A DNA stretch of 64,000 bases, taken from the NCBI GenBank assembly GCA_902463725.1, contig CABQGK010000002.1, positions 62,001 to 126,000 of the forward strand. The letters run 5' to 3'. The DNA comes from an uncultured Sutterella sp. (GTDB lineage Bacteria > Pseudomonadota > Gammaproteobacteria > Burkholderiales > Burkholderiaceae_F). Each line of letters opens with the position of its first letter. Positions within the stretch are counted from its first letter, which is position 1. Positions 8,614 to 16,560 of the stretch are shown in pieces. Below the pieces are notes generated by a model, which was not told where the DNA came from, did not search any database, and saw only the letters and a list, made by a program, of their open reading frames with translations. Position numbers and translations under genes: made by a program.

Positions 8614-11600
8614 CTACCAAGGTAGGCGCAACCCAGCATTGAGTTGCCAATTTTCTTGGAATACGCCACCCGTGGAGCGCTCAAGATCAACGTGCCAAGT
8701 ATTGCCTCGGCCAAAGAGCCCTTCGAGCCCCAACCCATAGACCCAACGATGATCTTTGAAGTCGTTTCGGTAGGACGTGCCACCATTGAAAACAATGTCG
8801 GTATGCGCTAGCCATTCTTTTTCCCAAAAGAGCTTCGCGTACACCGTAAACGGCGCACCAGACGCCGTGGCAAAGCGCCCTTCTAACGTGCCTCCCACCA
8901 TAGACAGCAGACTTTGATAGCGATCTGAGCTTGCCTTTAGGCCAGAAGAGCTCACCGAACTAGACGCGCCAAAACGGGTATATCCCAGCAGCACCGAGGG
9001 CTCGAGCACGACCTTCGTATTCAACGGGACCTGTTTGCCAGCATTCCAGGTGAGTCCCCAGTAGCGATTATCAATGTCCTTTGCCTTTACACGCTGTCCT
9101 TGGGTATCTGCCGTATCGTATTGACTATCGACGTATCCCACACGCAGAACCAAATCACTAAAAGCACGGCTCTCGCTCAAGGCACTCCAGTAGAGCGCGG
9201 CTTCAGTGGCGTTCCCTTTGACGGCGGCGGGAGAGGGCTGTTGCGAGTCAAAGTCTGTGTAGCTTAAGTAGCCGCCCACCAAGCTCTTTTCTCCCAGCGG
9301 CACATCGACGCCCACTTTGACGTGAGAAAAATTGATATCCCAAGCTTGCGCCGTGAGCCTTGGCTTGACACGCCACTCGGTCGCGCTCATCTTCACCCAC
9401 GGTGTTGCGTGTTGATCTTGCGCTCGGAACGTATGTATATCGCCTAAACGCTCCCGCAACGTCTCTAGCGGTAGGAGTCCCGCTAAATACTGTAGCGCGG
9501 CAGTGCTCACCGCCCCCTTGGCAGTATCGGTAAAGTCGGGCATCACCCCACGGCGAGGTGCCAAGTACCAGTTATTGGGATTGTCATCGGCATTGATGTC
9601 GGTAATGATCGAGGGACTTGGCTCCTCCTCGTTCTCATCAGCGGTCGTTGCCGCAAGACTGCGCGCGCGCAGCATATTCCGCACTGGCGAGCGCGCAGCA
9701 GTCTCTGGTGTAGCCTCTTCCTCATCCTCCTCGGCACTGAGAGCTGCATACATGGCCTTGGCCTCTTCGGTCTTAACGACGTAATACCTCAGCTCACCCA
9801 CCTCTACGGGTACCTCTTCTTTGAAGGTTGCTTGGAATGCGGTACTGCTCTGCCCGCCAACCGACTCAATGATCTTAATGGGCACCCCAGTGGCCGTGGC
9901 ACCGGGGGCGTTTGCGACTAAAACCTGGTGCTCGCCACTACTAGCCTCTTCAATCACAAGAATCTGCCCGAGATTCGTTGCGGTGTTGACATTGAGGGCG
10001 ATTCTGCCGCTCTCACCAGAAAGCGTTTTTGTTCGCAGAAATGCTTGCCCCAGTGACCCACGTCCATCTTCCCCAGCCGCTTCACGCAAATCTACCCAGC
10101 CGTGAGCGTTAAGCGTTAGCTGATCAACGAGAGAAGTCCCCCCAATCACCTTCCAAAGCGCGCCATTTTCGAGCTTGACATCCACGACACTGTCTGTCTC
10201 ACGATCGCCATACAACAACATTTGCGCCACTTGGGTGCGGCTCGATAGGTGTAAATCTAATTTACCGCCCTCGTGAGCGACACCCACACCACTTAGCTGC
10301 GTGGCTATGGTTGGAGCGGCGTGAATGAGCGCATTTTGCCCAACACTCTCCATCAAATAGGTACCACCAGGCATCGAAAGCGTACCGCCGCCCAGAAAAT
10401 CAAGGCGACTGCTTTCTGCATTGTTGGTGCTCCGAGCATAAAAGAGTGCCGACTCATTGTAAAAAGCACTTATGTCAGCGTTAACTCTGCCCGTTATCGT
10501 GAGCGCTGAGCTACTGCTTGTACCTGAGGCCCTAAGGTCAAAGCCATGCCAAAGCCGTCCAGTTACTTTGAGTGCCACATCGTTAAGATGCCCATCTGTG
10601 CTTCCTCCATCGGCGGAACTTATGTAGACTGGATACGGTATCCCCTCACCAGGGCTCATGTCAATAGAAAGCGATTCCCTCACTTCAAAACGTTGTTTGC
10701 TACCAGCATTGATTGTCTTAAGGTTAATGCCGTAGGGGCTTTCGGCGGCGTCGCTAATGATCTCATAGCTCGCCTTGTTCATCACGGTTGAGAACTCACC
10801 GCCCGCCTCATTGATGTAATTTGTCCCATGAAGGTACGTGGCTTTAGGCGCATTTATCTTGACACTCAGCTCATTTAACGTGCTGTCAAGGTCTTGGATA
10901 AAGGCAGTTCCAGCAGGTGTTTTCCCGTAAATCCCATCATAACTGTAAGAGGCCGAACCACTTGGATCTTCTGTAAACGTCAGAACTGTCTTACCACGTA
11001 GATCGAGCTTAGAATTGGCCGTGAGCATAATGCCATAGGCGGCCGTTTCACCCTCTGCCTCGTTCTTGGTTTCGATATCGACGCGAAATGTCGATCCTGG
11101 CAAATTTGCTAAAACCGCTTTGGCTCCTTCTGACGCTCGACCCTGACGCACAAATCCCGCAACACGTGCCCCATATAGAGAACCGCCTCCTTTTTGAGCC
11201 TGCACATAGACGGAGGCGTCCTTTTCAAACGTATAGATCGCATCCGACTGATAGTTTTTCGCCTCATTGTTGAGGCCATAGGCCTGCCCCTGCTCGACCA
11301 AAATCATTTTTACGTCGACAACATCCTTGGCCGTGTAATTCACGGAGCCACCACTACGGATGCCCTGTGCGTAGGTATTGATGTTGCTTGAGCTGTAGAG
11401 TTCTGCCGTGCTATAGAACAAAACATTGACAGGCTTGTGGGTTGTTACATTCAAAGTGACTGTCGGGTGGTCGGAAAGGAACACGATGGCACCGTGCCCA
11501 AGCGGTGCGCGAGCGTTTTTAAAGGACTGCAAATCAATATTGAGCGTGGTATCAAATTGCAGGCGACTCTCGTCATTCGTTGCCGCCGTATAGACATACA

Positions 11601-12054
11601 ACCCGTAGTTATTGAGCGGGGCTTCTGTCTCATCAGGACGTTCCACAATCGTAAGGGAGGATCCGCGAACCGTAAACTGACTCGGCCCTGGTGGTCCACC
11701 CACTTCATCGCGCGGTGCAACATAAACCGCCGCATGGTTATAGCCGCCCCCCTCGCTTGAATAGCCCCGATACCCAACAAGATAGTCACCCGTGAACTCT
11801 CCGAGGTTACTATCGTTAATCCTAACGGGATTCCAAGCATTATTGGGCGAAAACGCACCACTGTAGCGATCTTGGTACTCGTAGGTAAACGCTACGGCGT
11901 GATGAGAAAAGGCAAGCAGAATGGCGGAAAGTAAGAGGCGATGAACGAAAGGAATCTGTGCACGTTGGCGAGGCTTGGTCATAGAGGCTCTATAGGGCGC
12001 TTTTCGGCAGTATGAGAACGCAGCCTTACATTGATTGAGATAATTAGGCGACAT
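8614..12054 (-). CDS. Type Va autotransporter adhesin-like protein
   Basis: This 1146-residue surface protein has three parts. Residues 1-55 form an unusually long signal sequence, ending in a hydrophobic stretch and AVA-F, like the extended signal regions of autotransporters. The passenger (about 56-830) is a repetitive, Gly/Ser/Thr-rich region expected to form a beta-helix, followed by an acidic linker near residues 775-825. The C-terminal translocator barrel (about 850-1146) begins with STAALQYLAGLLPLE and ends in AGLRLPW with a terminal aromatic residue. The start at 12054 is chosen because AAGAGG lies six bases upstream; the ATG at 11982 has a poor site. No protease motif was recognised in the passenger, so adhesion is only a guess. 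Confidence 0.88.
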   Translation of the reverse strand: MSPNYLNQCKAAFSYCRKAPYRASMTKPRQRAQIPFVHRLLLSAILLAFSHHAVAFTYEYQDRYSGAFSPNNAWNPVRINDSNLGEFTGDYLVGYRGYSSEGGGYNHAAVYVAPRDEVGGPPGPSQFTVRGSSLTIVERPDETEAPLNNYGLYVYTAATNDESRLQFDTTLNIDLQSFKNARAPLGHGAIVFLSDHPTVTLNVTTHKPVNVLFYSTAELYSSSNINTYAQGIRSGGSVNYTAKDVVDVKMILVEQGQAYGLNNEAKNYQSDAIYTFEKDASVYVQAQKGGGSLYGARVAGFVRQGRASEGAKAVLANLPGSTFRVDIETKNEAEGETAAYGIMLTANSKLDLRGKTVLTFTEDPSGSASYSYDGIYGKTPAGTAFIQDLDSTLNELSVKINAPKATYLHGTNYINEAGGEFSTVMNKASYEIISDAAESPYGINLKTINAGSKQRFEVRESLSIDMSPGEGIPYPVYISSADGGSTDGHLNDVALKVTGRLWHGFDLRASGTSSSSALTITGRVNADISAFYNESALFYARSTNNAESSRLDFLGGGTLSMPGGTYLMESVGQNALIHAAPTIATQLSGVGVAHEGGKLDLHLSSRTQVAQMLLYGDRETDSVVDVKLENGALWKVIGGTSLVDQLTLNAHGWVDLREAAGEDGRGSLGQAFLRTKTLSGESGRIALNVNTATNLGQILVIEEASSGEHQVLVANAPGATATGVPIKIIESVGGQSSTAFQATFKEEVPVEVGELRYYVVKTEEAKAMYAALSAEEDEEEATPETAARSPVRNMLRARSLAATTADENEEEPSPSIITDINADDNPNNWYLAPRRGVMPDFTDTAKGAVSTAALQYLAGLLPLETLRERLGDIHTFRAQDQHATPWVKMSATEWRVKPRLTAQAWDINFSHVKVGVDVPLGEKSLVGGYLSYTDFDSQQPSPAAVKGNATEAALYWSALSESRAFSDLVLRVGYVDSQYDTADTQGQRVKAKDIDNRYWGLTWNAGKQVPLNTKVVLEPSVLLGYTRFGASSSVSSSGLKASSDRYQSLLSMVGGTLEGRFATASGAPFTVYAKLFWEKEWLAHTDIVFNGGTSYRNDFKDHRWVYGLGLEGLFGRGNTWHVDLERSTGGVFQENWQLNAGLRLPW

Positions 12055-12349
12055 AGAACCTCTTTTCCTATCAAAAATTCAAACTCAACAACACATTGTT
12101 ATTCCTAGAATTTATAAATAAATATTAGTTAATTTTTACTAACTTTGCACTAAATACTTTCAGAATAGATGAGCAAAGCTTAATTTAAATTGTCGAGGTA
12201 TTTTGTATATTTTGAAAACGCCTGCCATGCCGAGCTCAAGAGCGACTTTAGGGAAACTACTTATGCAGATACTGCGTGAGAGGTCGTGCTCTAGCCTGAC
12301 GTTTCGCCCACAAACTAGAGCGCCACACGAAAAACGTTCCATGAGCCCT
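12055..12349. other. AT-rich intergenic region upstream of the autotransporter
   Basis: No gene is supported here. The part nearest the autotransporter (about 12060-12200) is strikingly AT-rich compared with the rest of the window and contains an AGTTA/TAACT inverted repeat around 12127-12144. It probably holds the autotransporter promoter and could bind an H-NS-like silencer, but I see no convincing -35/-10 pair. Confidence 0.5.
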
Positions 12350-12377
12350 TTGCAAAATCGCTCTGTTCGTGTAGAAT
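12350..12377 (+). promoter_or_regulatory. Sigma-70-type promoter of the tRNA cluster
   Basis: TTGCAA at 12350-12355, a 16-base spacer and TAGAAT at 12372-12377 lie 10 bases before the first tRNA. Position and match are good for a stable-RNA promoter. Confidence 0.6.
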
Positions 12378-12387
12378 TCATCTTCTT

Positions 12388-12464
12388 CGGGGTGTAGCGC
12401 AGTCTGGTAGCGCGTCTGCTTTGGGAGCAGAATGTCGGGAGTTCGAATCTCTTCACCCCGACCA
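12388..12464 (+). tRNA. tRNA-Pro (anticodon TGG)
   Basis: A 77-base cloverleaf. Acceptor CGGGGTG pairs with CACCCCG, the anticodon stem-loop reads CTGCT-TTGGGAG-CAG with TGG after the invariant T, the T-loop is GTTCGAATC, and CCA is encoded. First of three tRNAs from one promoter. Confidence 0.96.
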
Positions 12465-12488
12465 GATTTCAGCATGCTCAATATTCGC

Positions 12489-12565
12489 CTGCCCGTAGCT
12501 CAGTCGGATAGAGCATCTGCCTTCTAAGCAGAGGGTCACAGGTTCGATTCCTGTCGGGCAGGCCA
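12489..12565 (+). tRNA. tRNA-Arg (anticodon TCT)
   Basis: A 77-base cloverleaf. Acceptor CTGCCCG pairs with CGGGCAG, the anticodon arm CTGCC-TTCTAAG-CAG gives TCT, the T-loop is GTTCGATTC, and CCA is encoded. It reads AGA and AGG codons, which are rare in these genes. Confidence 0.96.
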
Positions 12566-12586
12566 GAAGGTATTCAAGTTTTTGCT

Positions 12587-12663
12587 GGTGGGAATAGCTC
12601 AGTTGGTAGAGTCCCGGATTGTGATTCCGGTTGTCGTGGGTTCGAGTCCCATTTCCCACCCCA
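12587..12663 (+). tRNA. tRNA-His (anticodon GTG)
   Basis: A 77-base cloverleaf. Acceptor GTGGGAA pairs with TTCCCAC, with the extra G(-1) typical of tRNA-His opposite C73. The anticodon arm reads GGATT-GTG-ATTCC and CCA is encoded. It is followed at once by the cluster terminator. Confidence 0.96.
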
Positions 12664-12672
12664 GCTTCATGA

Positions 12673-12715
12673 CGAAGGGGATGATTCGCGTGGAATCATC
12701 CCCTTCGCTTATTGT
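12673..12715 (+). terminator. Terminator of the tRNA cluster
   Basis: A perfect 15-bp stem (CGAAGGGGATGATTC with GAATCATCCCCTTCG) has a 5-base loop and is followed by a modest T-rich stretch. Confidence 0.8.
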
Positions 12716-12757
12716 CCACATAGCGCCAAGAGAATCTGGCGCTATCAAACGCATCGA

Positions 12758-13564
12758 TTAGGCGTGGGTATGCGCCTCTAAAAACGATAGAAACCGCTCG
12801 CGCCACTCGCCAGGGTAGTCAAAAACGCCCAGATACTTCTTTCCTTCTGCACGCCAGACTTCACGAGTTTTTGGTGCAGCATGAAGCACATCACTCACCT
12901 CGCCCTCTGGCGTGCGTTTGTCTTTGGTAGGCAACACGAGCACAAGTGGCACACGCACTGCTGAGAGCGCGCTCACTGGATCTTCAACGCCTTTGGGGAG
13001 AAGCGCCCCACAGAGGTGCCCAACCCCTGGCCCGTAGCGGCGCAACATCCACGTGCGATGCCGCGCATAAAGCGACTCAAGAACAACACCCGCCACACGT
13101 TCTGGCCAATCACGAGCGAGTTTGACGGCGGCCTCAGCACCAACACCCTGCCCAAAAAGGAAAACATCGCCCTTAGCAACCGCTGGACGTTTCAGCGCTG
13201 CCTCAAGCACCGCCCGTGCGTCCTCGGAGAGTCCCTGAAGGGAGAGTCGCCCTGCACTCTCGCCCACGCCTCGATAATCAAACATCACCACGTTGTAGCC
13301 AGCGGCCACCAACCAAGAAATTTGCGGCAGATGGAAACTCATATTGTGCGTGCAGGCATGGCAATGCAGAATGCTCGCCCGAACGGGACGACCGTCCTCA
13401 GGCTGCGCGGGCAAAAACCACGCATTGATAGCACTACCATCTGGGGCCGTCGCGAGAAATGGCTCCCCCACCAAGCCAAAATGCTCAAAACGCCAATAGC
13501 GGCGTGCACTCACTTCAAAAAAGAGCCCCTCAACGGTGCGGGACAAAAAATCCATTAGCGCCAT
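12758..13564 (-). CDS. Alpha/beta-hydrolase-fold protein lacking the nucleophile serine
   Basis: The 268-residue product has the alpha/beta-hydrolase order: an oxyanion-type HCHACTHNM segment (about residues 66-74), FDYRGVGES (about 94-102), the nucleophile elbow, and a late acidic/His region. The elbow reads FLFGQGVGAEAA: glycine sits where the family has serine (G-x-S-x-G). It may be a non-catalytic paralogue, or use another residue. The ATG at 13564 lies one base after the stop of the LysR gene (TGACATG), so the two are translationally coupled. A frame-open start at 13582 would overlap the regulator. Substrate unknown. Confidence 0.8.
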   Translation of the reverse strand: MALMDFLSRTVEGLFFEVSARRYWRFEHFGLVGEPFLATAPDGSAINAWFLPAQPEDGRPVRASILHCHACTHNMSFHLPQISWLVAAGYNVVMFDYRGVGESAGRLSLQGLSEDARAVLEAALKRPAVAKGDVFLFGQGVGAEAAVKLARDWPERVAGVVLESLYARHRTWMLRRYGPGVGHLCGALLPKGVEDPVSALSAVRVPLVLVLPTKDKRTPEGEVSDVLHAAPKTREVWRAEGKKYLGVFDYPGEWRERFLSFLEAHTHA

Positions 13565-13565
13565 G

Positions 13566-14555
13566 TCATGCCTCCGGAACACGCTTCTTCATTTCTTCTG
13601 CCAAATAGGCATCTACCCATTTCTGCATCGCGATCAAGTCCTTGGTATAGCGAGCGGCGAACCAGTCCACAAACAGCTGCACGCGGCGCTTCTTCGCGGC
13701 CTCCGCAGAAATATAAAGACAGACACGGGCTTTAGGACGGCTCCATCCGAGCATCACTGGTACCGCTCGACCGCTTTTTGCCACTTCATAGAAATACGGC
13801 AACGCTAAATCTGGCACGATCCCCATGCCCATGACCAACGCGTCGCGCGCATCGACCTGACTGTTAAAGCGCGTGACCTGCGCCCACTCAAGCCGCTCCG
13901 AGCGCCCATCATGCTGCAGATGCTCAACGCTGCGACGTCCAGGGAGCTGAAGCAAAATGCCACTATGGTCGCGACAGGCCGCAGGATGCGTAGGGGCCCC
14001 GCGACGCTGCACGTAGTAGGGTGAGGCGCAGGAGTGAAACGAGATGGTGGCAATGTCGCGCACGATCGTGCCTTCTGGCGAGGGATCGTCCGTGAAGTAG
14101 CGCAACACAATATCGTTATTGAGCCCCTTCAAGGTCTGCATGAAGTTCTGATTCCCGTCGATCATGTCTTGCATCTCAAACTGAACAAGCGGATGCTCAG
14201 CCTGATACTGCACAATCGCAGGTGTAATGATGTTGTGCCGCGCCCCAGCTGTCGACGCGATACGAATGAGCCCCTCATCTTTATCCACGTCATCACTAAA
14301 GGCCGTCAGTAGCTGGTTCTGTAGCCCGAGCATACGCTGGGCGAGCTCACAGAACACCTCACCCTTAGGCGTGAGCTTCATCGGGCGACGGTCACGGTCA
14401 AAGAGCGGGCTACCGAGTTCCTCTTCTACGCTACGAAGCACACGAAAAACATTCGTGGGCTCCATGCCAAGTTCCTCGCCCGCAGCACGGGCGCTACCCG
14501 TGCGCACAATACAAAGAATGACACGGTAGCAGTCCAAGTGGTCAATTTTTTTCAT
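13566..14555 (-). CDS. LysR-family transcriptional regulator
   Basis: This 329-residue DNA-binding regulator has an N-terminal winged helix-turn-helix (residues about 1-62: HLDCYRVILCIVRTGSARAAGEELG, then LRSVEEELGSPLFDRD) and a periplasmic-binding-protein-like effector domain from about 90. The sequence around residues 185-225 is rich in Arg and His and unlike most family members, but the frame stays open and the downstream part aligns in style. It is divergent from the Dcu transporter gene and coupled to the hydrolase gene. Regulation of one or both, and of itself, is the natural inference. Two hairpins lie in its likely 5' leader. Confidence 0.88.
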   Translation of the reverse strand: MKKIDHLDCYRVILCIVRTGSARAAGEELGMEPTNVFRVLRSVEEELGSPLFDRDRRPMKLTPKGEVFCELAQRMLGLQNQLLTAFSDDVDKDEGLIRIASTAGARHNIITPAIVQYQAEHPLVQFEMQDMIDGNQNFMQTLKGLNNDIVLRYFTDDPSPEGTIVRDIATISFHSCASPYYVQRRGAPTHPAACRDHSGILLQLPGRRSVEHLQHDGRSERLEWAQVTRFNSQVDARDALVMGMGIVPDLALPYFYEVAKSGRAVPVMLGWSRPKARVCLYISAEAAKKRRVQLFVDWFAARYTKDLIAMQKWVDAYLAEEMKKRVPEA

Positions 14556-15095
14556 TTCTACGTTTGCTCTCTATCCTCACAGTCTCCTCTGTGAGGGTGG
14601 GCCGCGAGGATTTCCTCGCAGCTCTTTGAGGATCTCCCATGACAGCGCTGCAAGAGGCTAGTGAGTGGCCAGCAGCGTCATTCATCGGAGCGCAACACAC
14701 TCAGTGCAGCGTACGTTTCACGCATACAAGTGAGGTGTTTCACTTGACGCTAAAAGATTAGCCGCTTTTGTGCAAATGCTTGTGATCAATTTTGATCCTT
14801 TCAATTGTACTACCCACTCTTTACCCAATAGATGTACTGCCGAATAATTAGGGGCGTGTCGCTCATCCTGTGGTTGGGGCGAGCGGCACAACAAAGAGAG
14901 GGGCAACACCCCCAAATCACTGGTCGCAGACTAGCGAGCACCACCCGCTCGCTAGCCTGCCACTACTAGTGGGCAGAGCGGCGCTTCCGCCACACAAGGC
15001 GGCACTGACTGTATAACTCTGCTCCCAACAACACTATTGAGGAGCTAGACGGCATCGCCAGGGACCCTCGGGCGGGTACCGTCTTGAACAACACT
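14556..15095. other. Divergent regulatory region with several hairpins
   Basis: This 540-base gap lies between lysR (-) and the Dcu gene (+), and no gene is supported in it. It holds hairpins CCTCACAG/CTGTGAGG (14575-14596), GCGAGG/CCTCGC (14604-14619) and CTAGCGAGC/GCTCGCTAG (14931-14955). A partial dyad ATCAA-TT-TTGAT lies near 14795, a possible operator. The long leader of the transporter message, about 240 bases, could carry post-transcriptional control. Confidence 0.5.
14820..14848 (+). promoter_or_regulatory. Candidate promoter of the Dcu-type transporter gene
   Basis: TTTACC (14820-14825), a 17-base spacer and AATAAT (14843-14848). Matches to consensus are four and five of six. It would give a leader of about 240 bases. 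Confidence 0.4.
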
Positions 15096-16418
15096 ATGGG
15101 TATTCTGTTTTGGATTGAGCTCGTGATCATGCTTGCCTGCATTTTCATTGGTGCTCGCTTCAACGGCGTGGGCCTCGGCATCTGGGGCGGCGTCGGTCTC
15201 TTCATTTTGAGCGTGTTCTTTGGTGTGACGCCGACTGCGCCTCCCGTTGATGTGCTTTTGATCATTTTGGGCGTTGTGACCGCAGCAGCCACGATGGATG
15301 CTGCGGGCGGCATTGACTTTTTGGTCTCTGTGGCTGAACGCATTATTCGCGCCAATCCGAAAAACATCACCATTTTGGCGCCGCTCGTGACGTGGCTCTT
15401 TACGTTCTTGGCGGGTACGGGACATGTGGTCTATCCGCTTCAGCCCGTGATTTACGAAGTGGCCATGAGCGCGGGAATTCGCCCAGAGCGTCCGATGGCG
15501 ATTGCCACCATTGCCTCGCAGCAGTCGATTACCGCCTCGCCAGTGTCGGCTGCGACCGCAGCGCTGCTCGGCATGTTCGCTGCCTATAACTTCACGAACT
15601 TTGGCCTCACCGATATTCTCTTGATCTGCGTGCCTTCAACGCTCTGCGGTGTGATTGTCGCTGGCCTCATTTCGATGCGCCTCGGCAAAGACCTCGCTGA
15701 CGATCCTGAATTCCAGGCTCGTGTTAAGGCGGGCCTTGTTAAGACCAACGCTGGCACGGAAAAGCGCGAAATTCCCGCCACTGGGAAGCGCTCCGCCATC
15801 GTCTTCCTCGTCTGTGTGGCCATCGCTGTGGCTGCTGGCCTCATTCCGAGTCTGCGCACGCTGCCTGGCGCAACGAAGCCCCTTGGGATGGCGACCGTGC
15901 TTGAAATCTTCATGCTCGTTAACGCGGCTGCGATTCTCGTGACGTGCCGTCCGCAGGTCGACAAGATTGTCGCCACGCCGACAATGCGTGCTGGTGTGGT
16001 TGCCATGATCGGTATTTTCGGCTTGGCTTGGCTCGGTGACTCGTTTGTGGGTGCACACAAGGCTGACCTGATTGCCACCGTGGGTGACATTGCGAAGGCG
16101 ATGCCGTGGACCTTTGCCTTTGTGCTCTTCTTTGTGTCGGTACTGCTCTACTCGCAGGCTGCAACGGCTCGCGCCGTGATGCCGCTCGGTGCTGCGCTCG
16201 GCATTCCTTGCCAGACACTCATTGCGATGTTCCCTGCCGTCAACGGGTACTTCTTCATTCCGACCTACGGCTCGCTCGTGGCAGCTATTGCCTTTGACGG
16301 CTCTGGCACGACCCGTATCGGTAAGTACGTGCTCAACCACTCCTTCATGATCCCTGGGCTCGTTGCGACGATCATCGCTGTAGCGGTGGGGCTCGGTATC
16401 TCGAGCATCTTGTACTAA
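15096..16418 (+). CDS. Anaerobic C4-dicarboxylate transporter, DcuA/DcuB family
   Basis: This 440-residue inner-membrane carrier belongs to the Dcu family, which exchanges or imports aspartate, fumarate, malate and succinate under anaerobic conditions. Family landmarks are IFIGARFNGVGLG (about residues 15-27), the NPKNITILAPLVTWLFTFLAGTG region (about 90-112), IASQQSITASPVSAA (about 142-156), and DGSGTTRIGKYVLNHSFMIPG near the end. About ten membrane segments are seen. A TTG start at 15084 is possible, but the ATG at 15096 aligns better with the family N-terminus; neither has a strong ribosome site. The next gene is an aspartate racemase homologue, which suggests aspartate as substrate. The gene ends at the terminator at 16499. 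Confidence 0.92.
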   Translation: MGILFWIELVIMLACIFIGARFNGVGLGIWGGVGLFILSVFFGVTPTAPPVDVLLIILGVVTAAATMDAAGGIDFLVSVAERIIRANPKNITILAPLVTWLFTFLAGTGHVVYPLQPVIYEVAMSAGIRPERPMAIATIASQQSITASPVSAATAALLGMFAAYNFTNFGLTDILLICVPSTLCGVIVAGLISMRLGKDLADDPEFQARVKAGLVKTNAGTEKREIPATGKRSAIVFLVCVAIAVAAGLIPSLRTLPGATKPLGMATVLEIFMLVNAAAILVTCRPQVDKIVATPTMRAGVVAMIGIFGLAWLGDSFVGAHKADLIATVGDIAKAMPWTFAFVLFFVSVLLYSQAATARAVMPLGAALGIPCQTLIAMFPAVNGYFFIPTYGSLVAAIAFDGSGTTRIGKYVLNHSFMIPGLVATIIAVAVGLGISSILY

Positions 16419-16498
16419 TGACCGTTTGGGCGGCCGCCTCCGAGCTGAGCTTGGAACGAAACACATGCCGCCCTCACGCATCAACCTAGAAGCTAAAC

Positions 16499-16530
16499 GA
16501 AAGGGACCTCCAGTGAGCGTCCCTTTCTTT
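16499..16530 (+). terminator. Intrinsic terminator after the Dcu gene
   Basis: GAAAGGGAC pairs with GTCCCTTTC around an 11-base loop and is followed by TTT. It sits between the transporter and racemase genes, so the pair may be only partly co-transcribed. Confidence 0.75.
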
Positions 16531-16560
16531 ACAAGGTAACATCCCAACGGAGGAGCTGAG

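Noticed and set aside
12160..12659. Short frames over the tRNA cluster
   Set aside because: They translate tRNA genes and their flanks; the tRNA folds explain the sequence.
12388..12663. tRNA cluster as a mobile-element attachment site
   Set aside because: All three tRNAs are intact, and no integrase or direct repeat of a tRNA 3' end was seen nearby.
14718..14915. 65-codon minus-strand frame upstream of lysR
   Set aside because: It covers the divergent promoter region and has no ribosome site or family resemblance.
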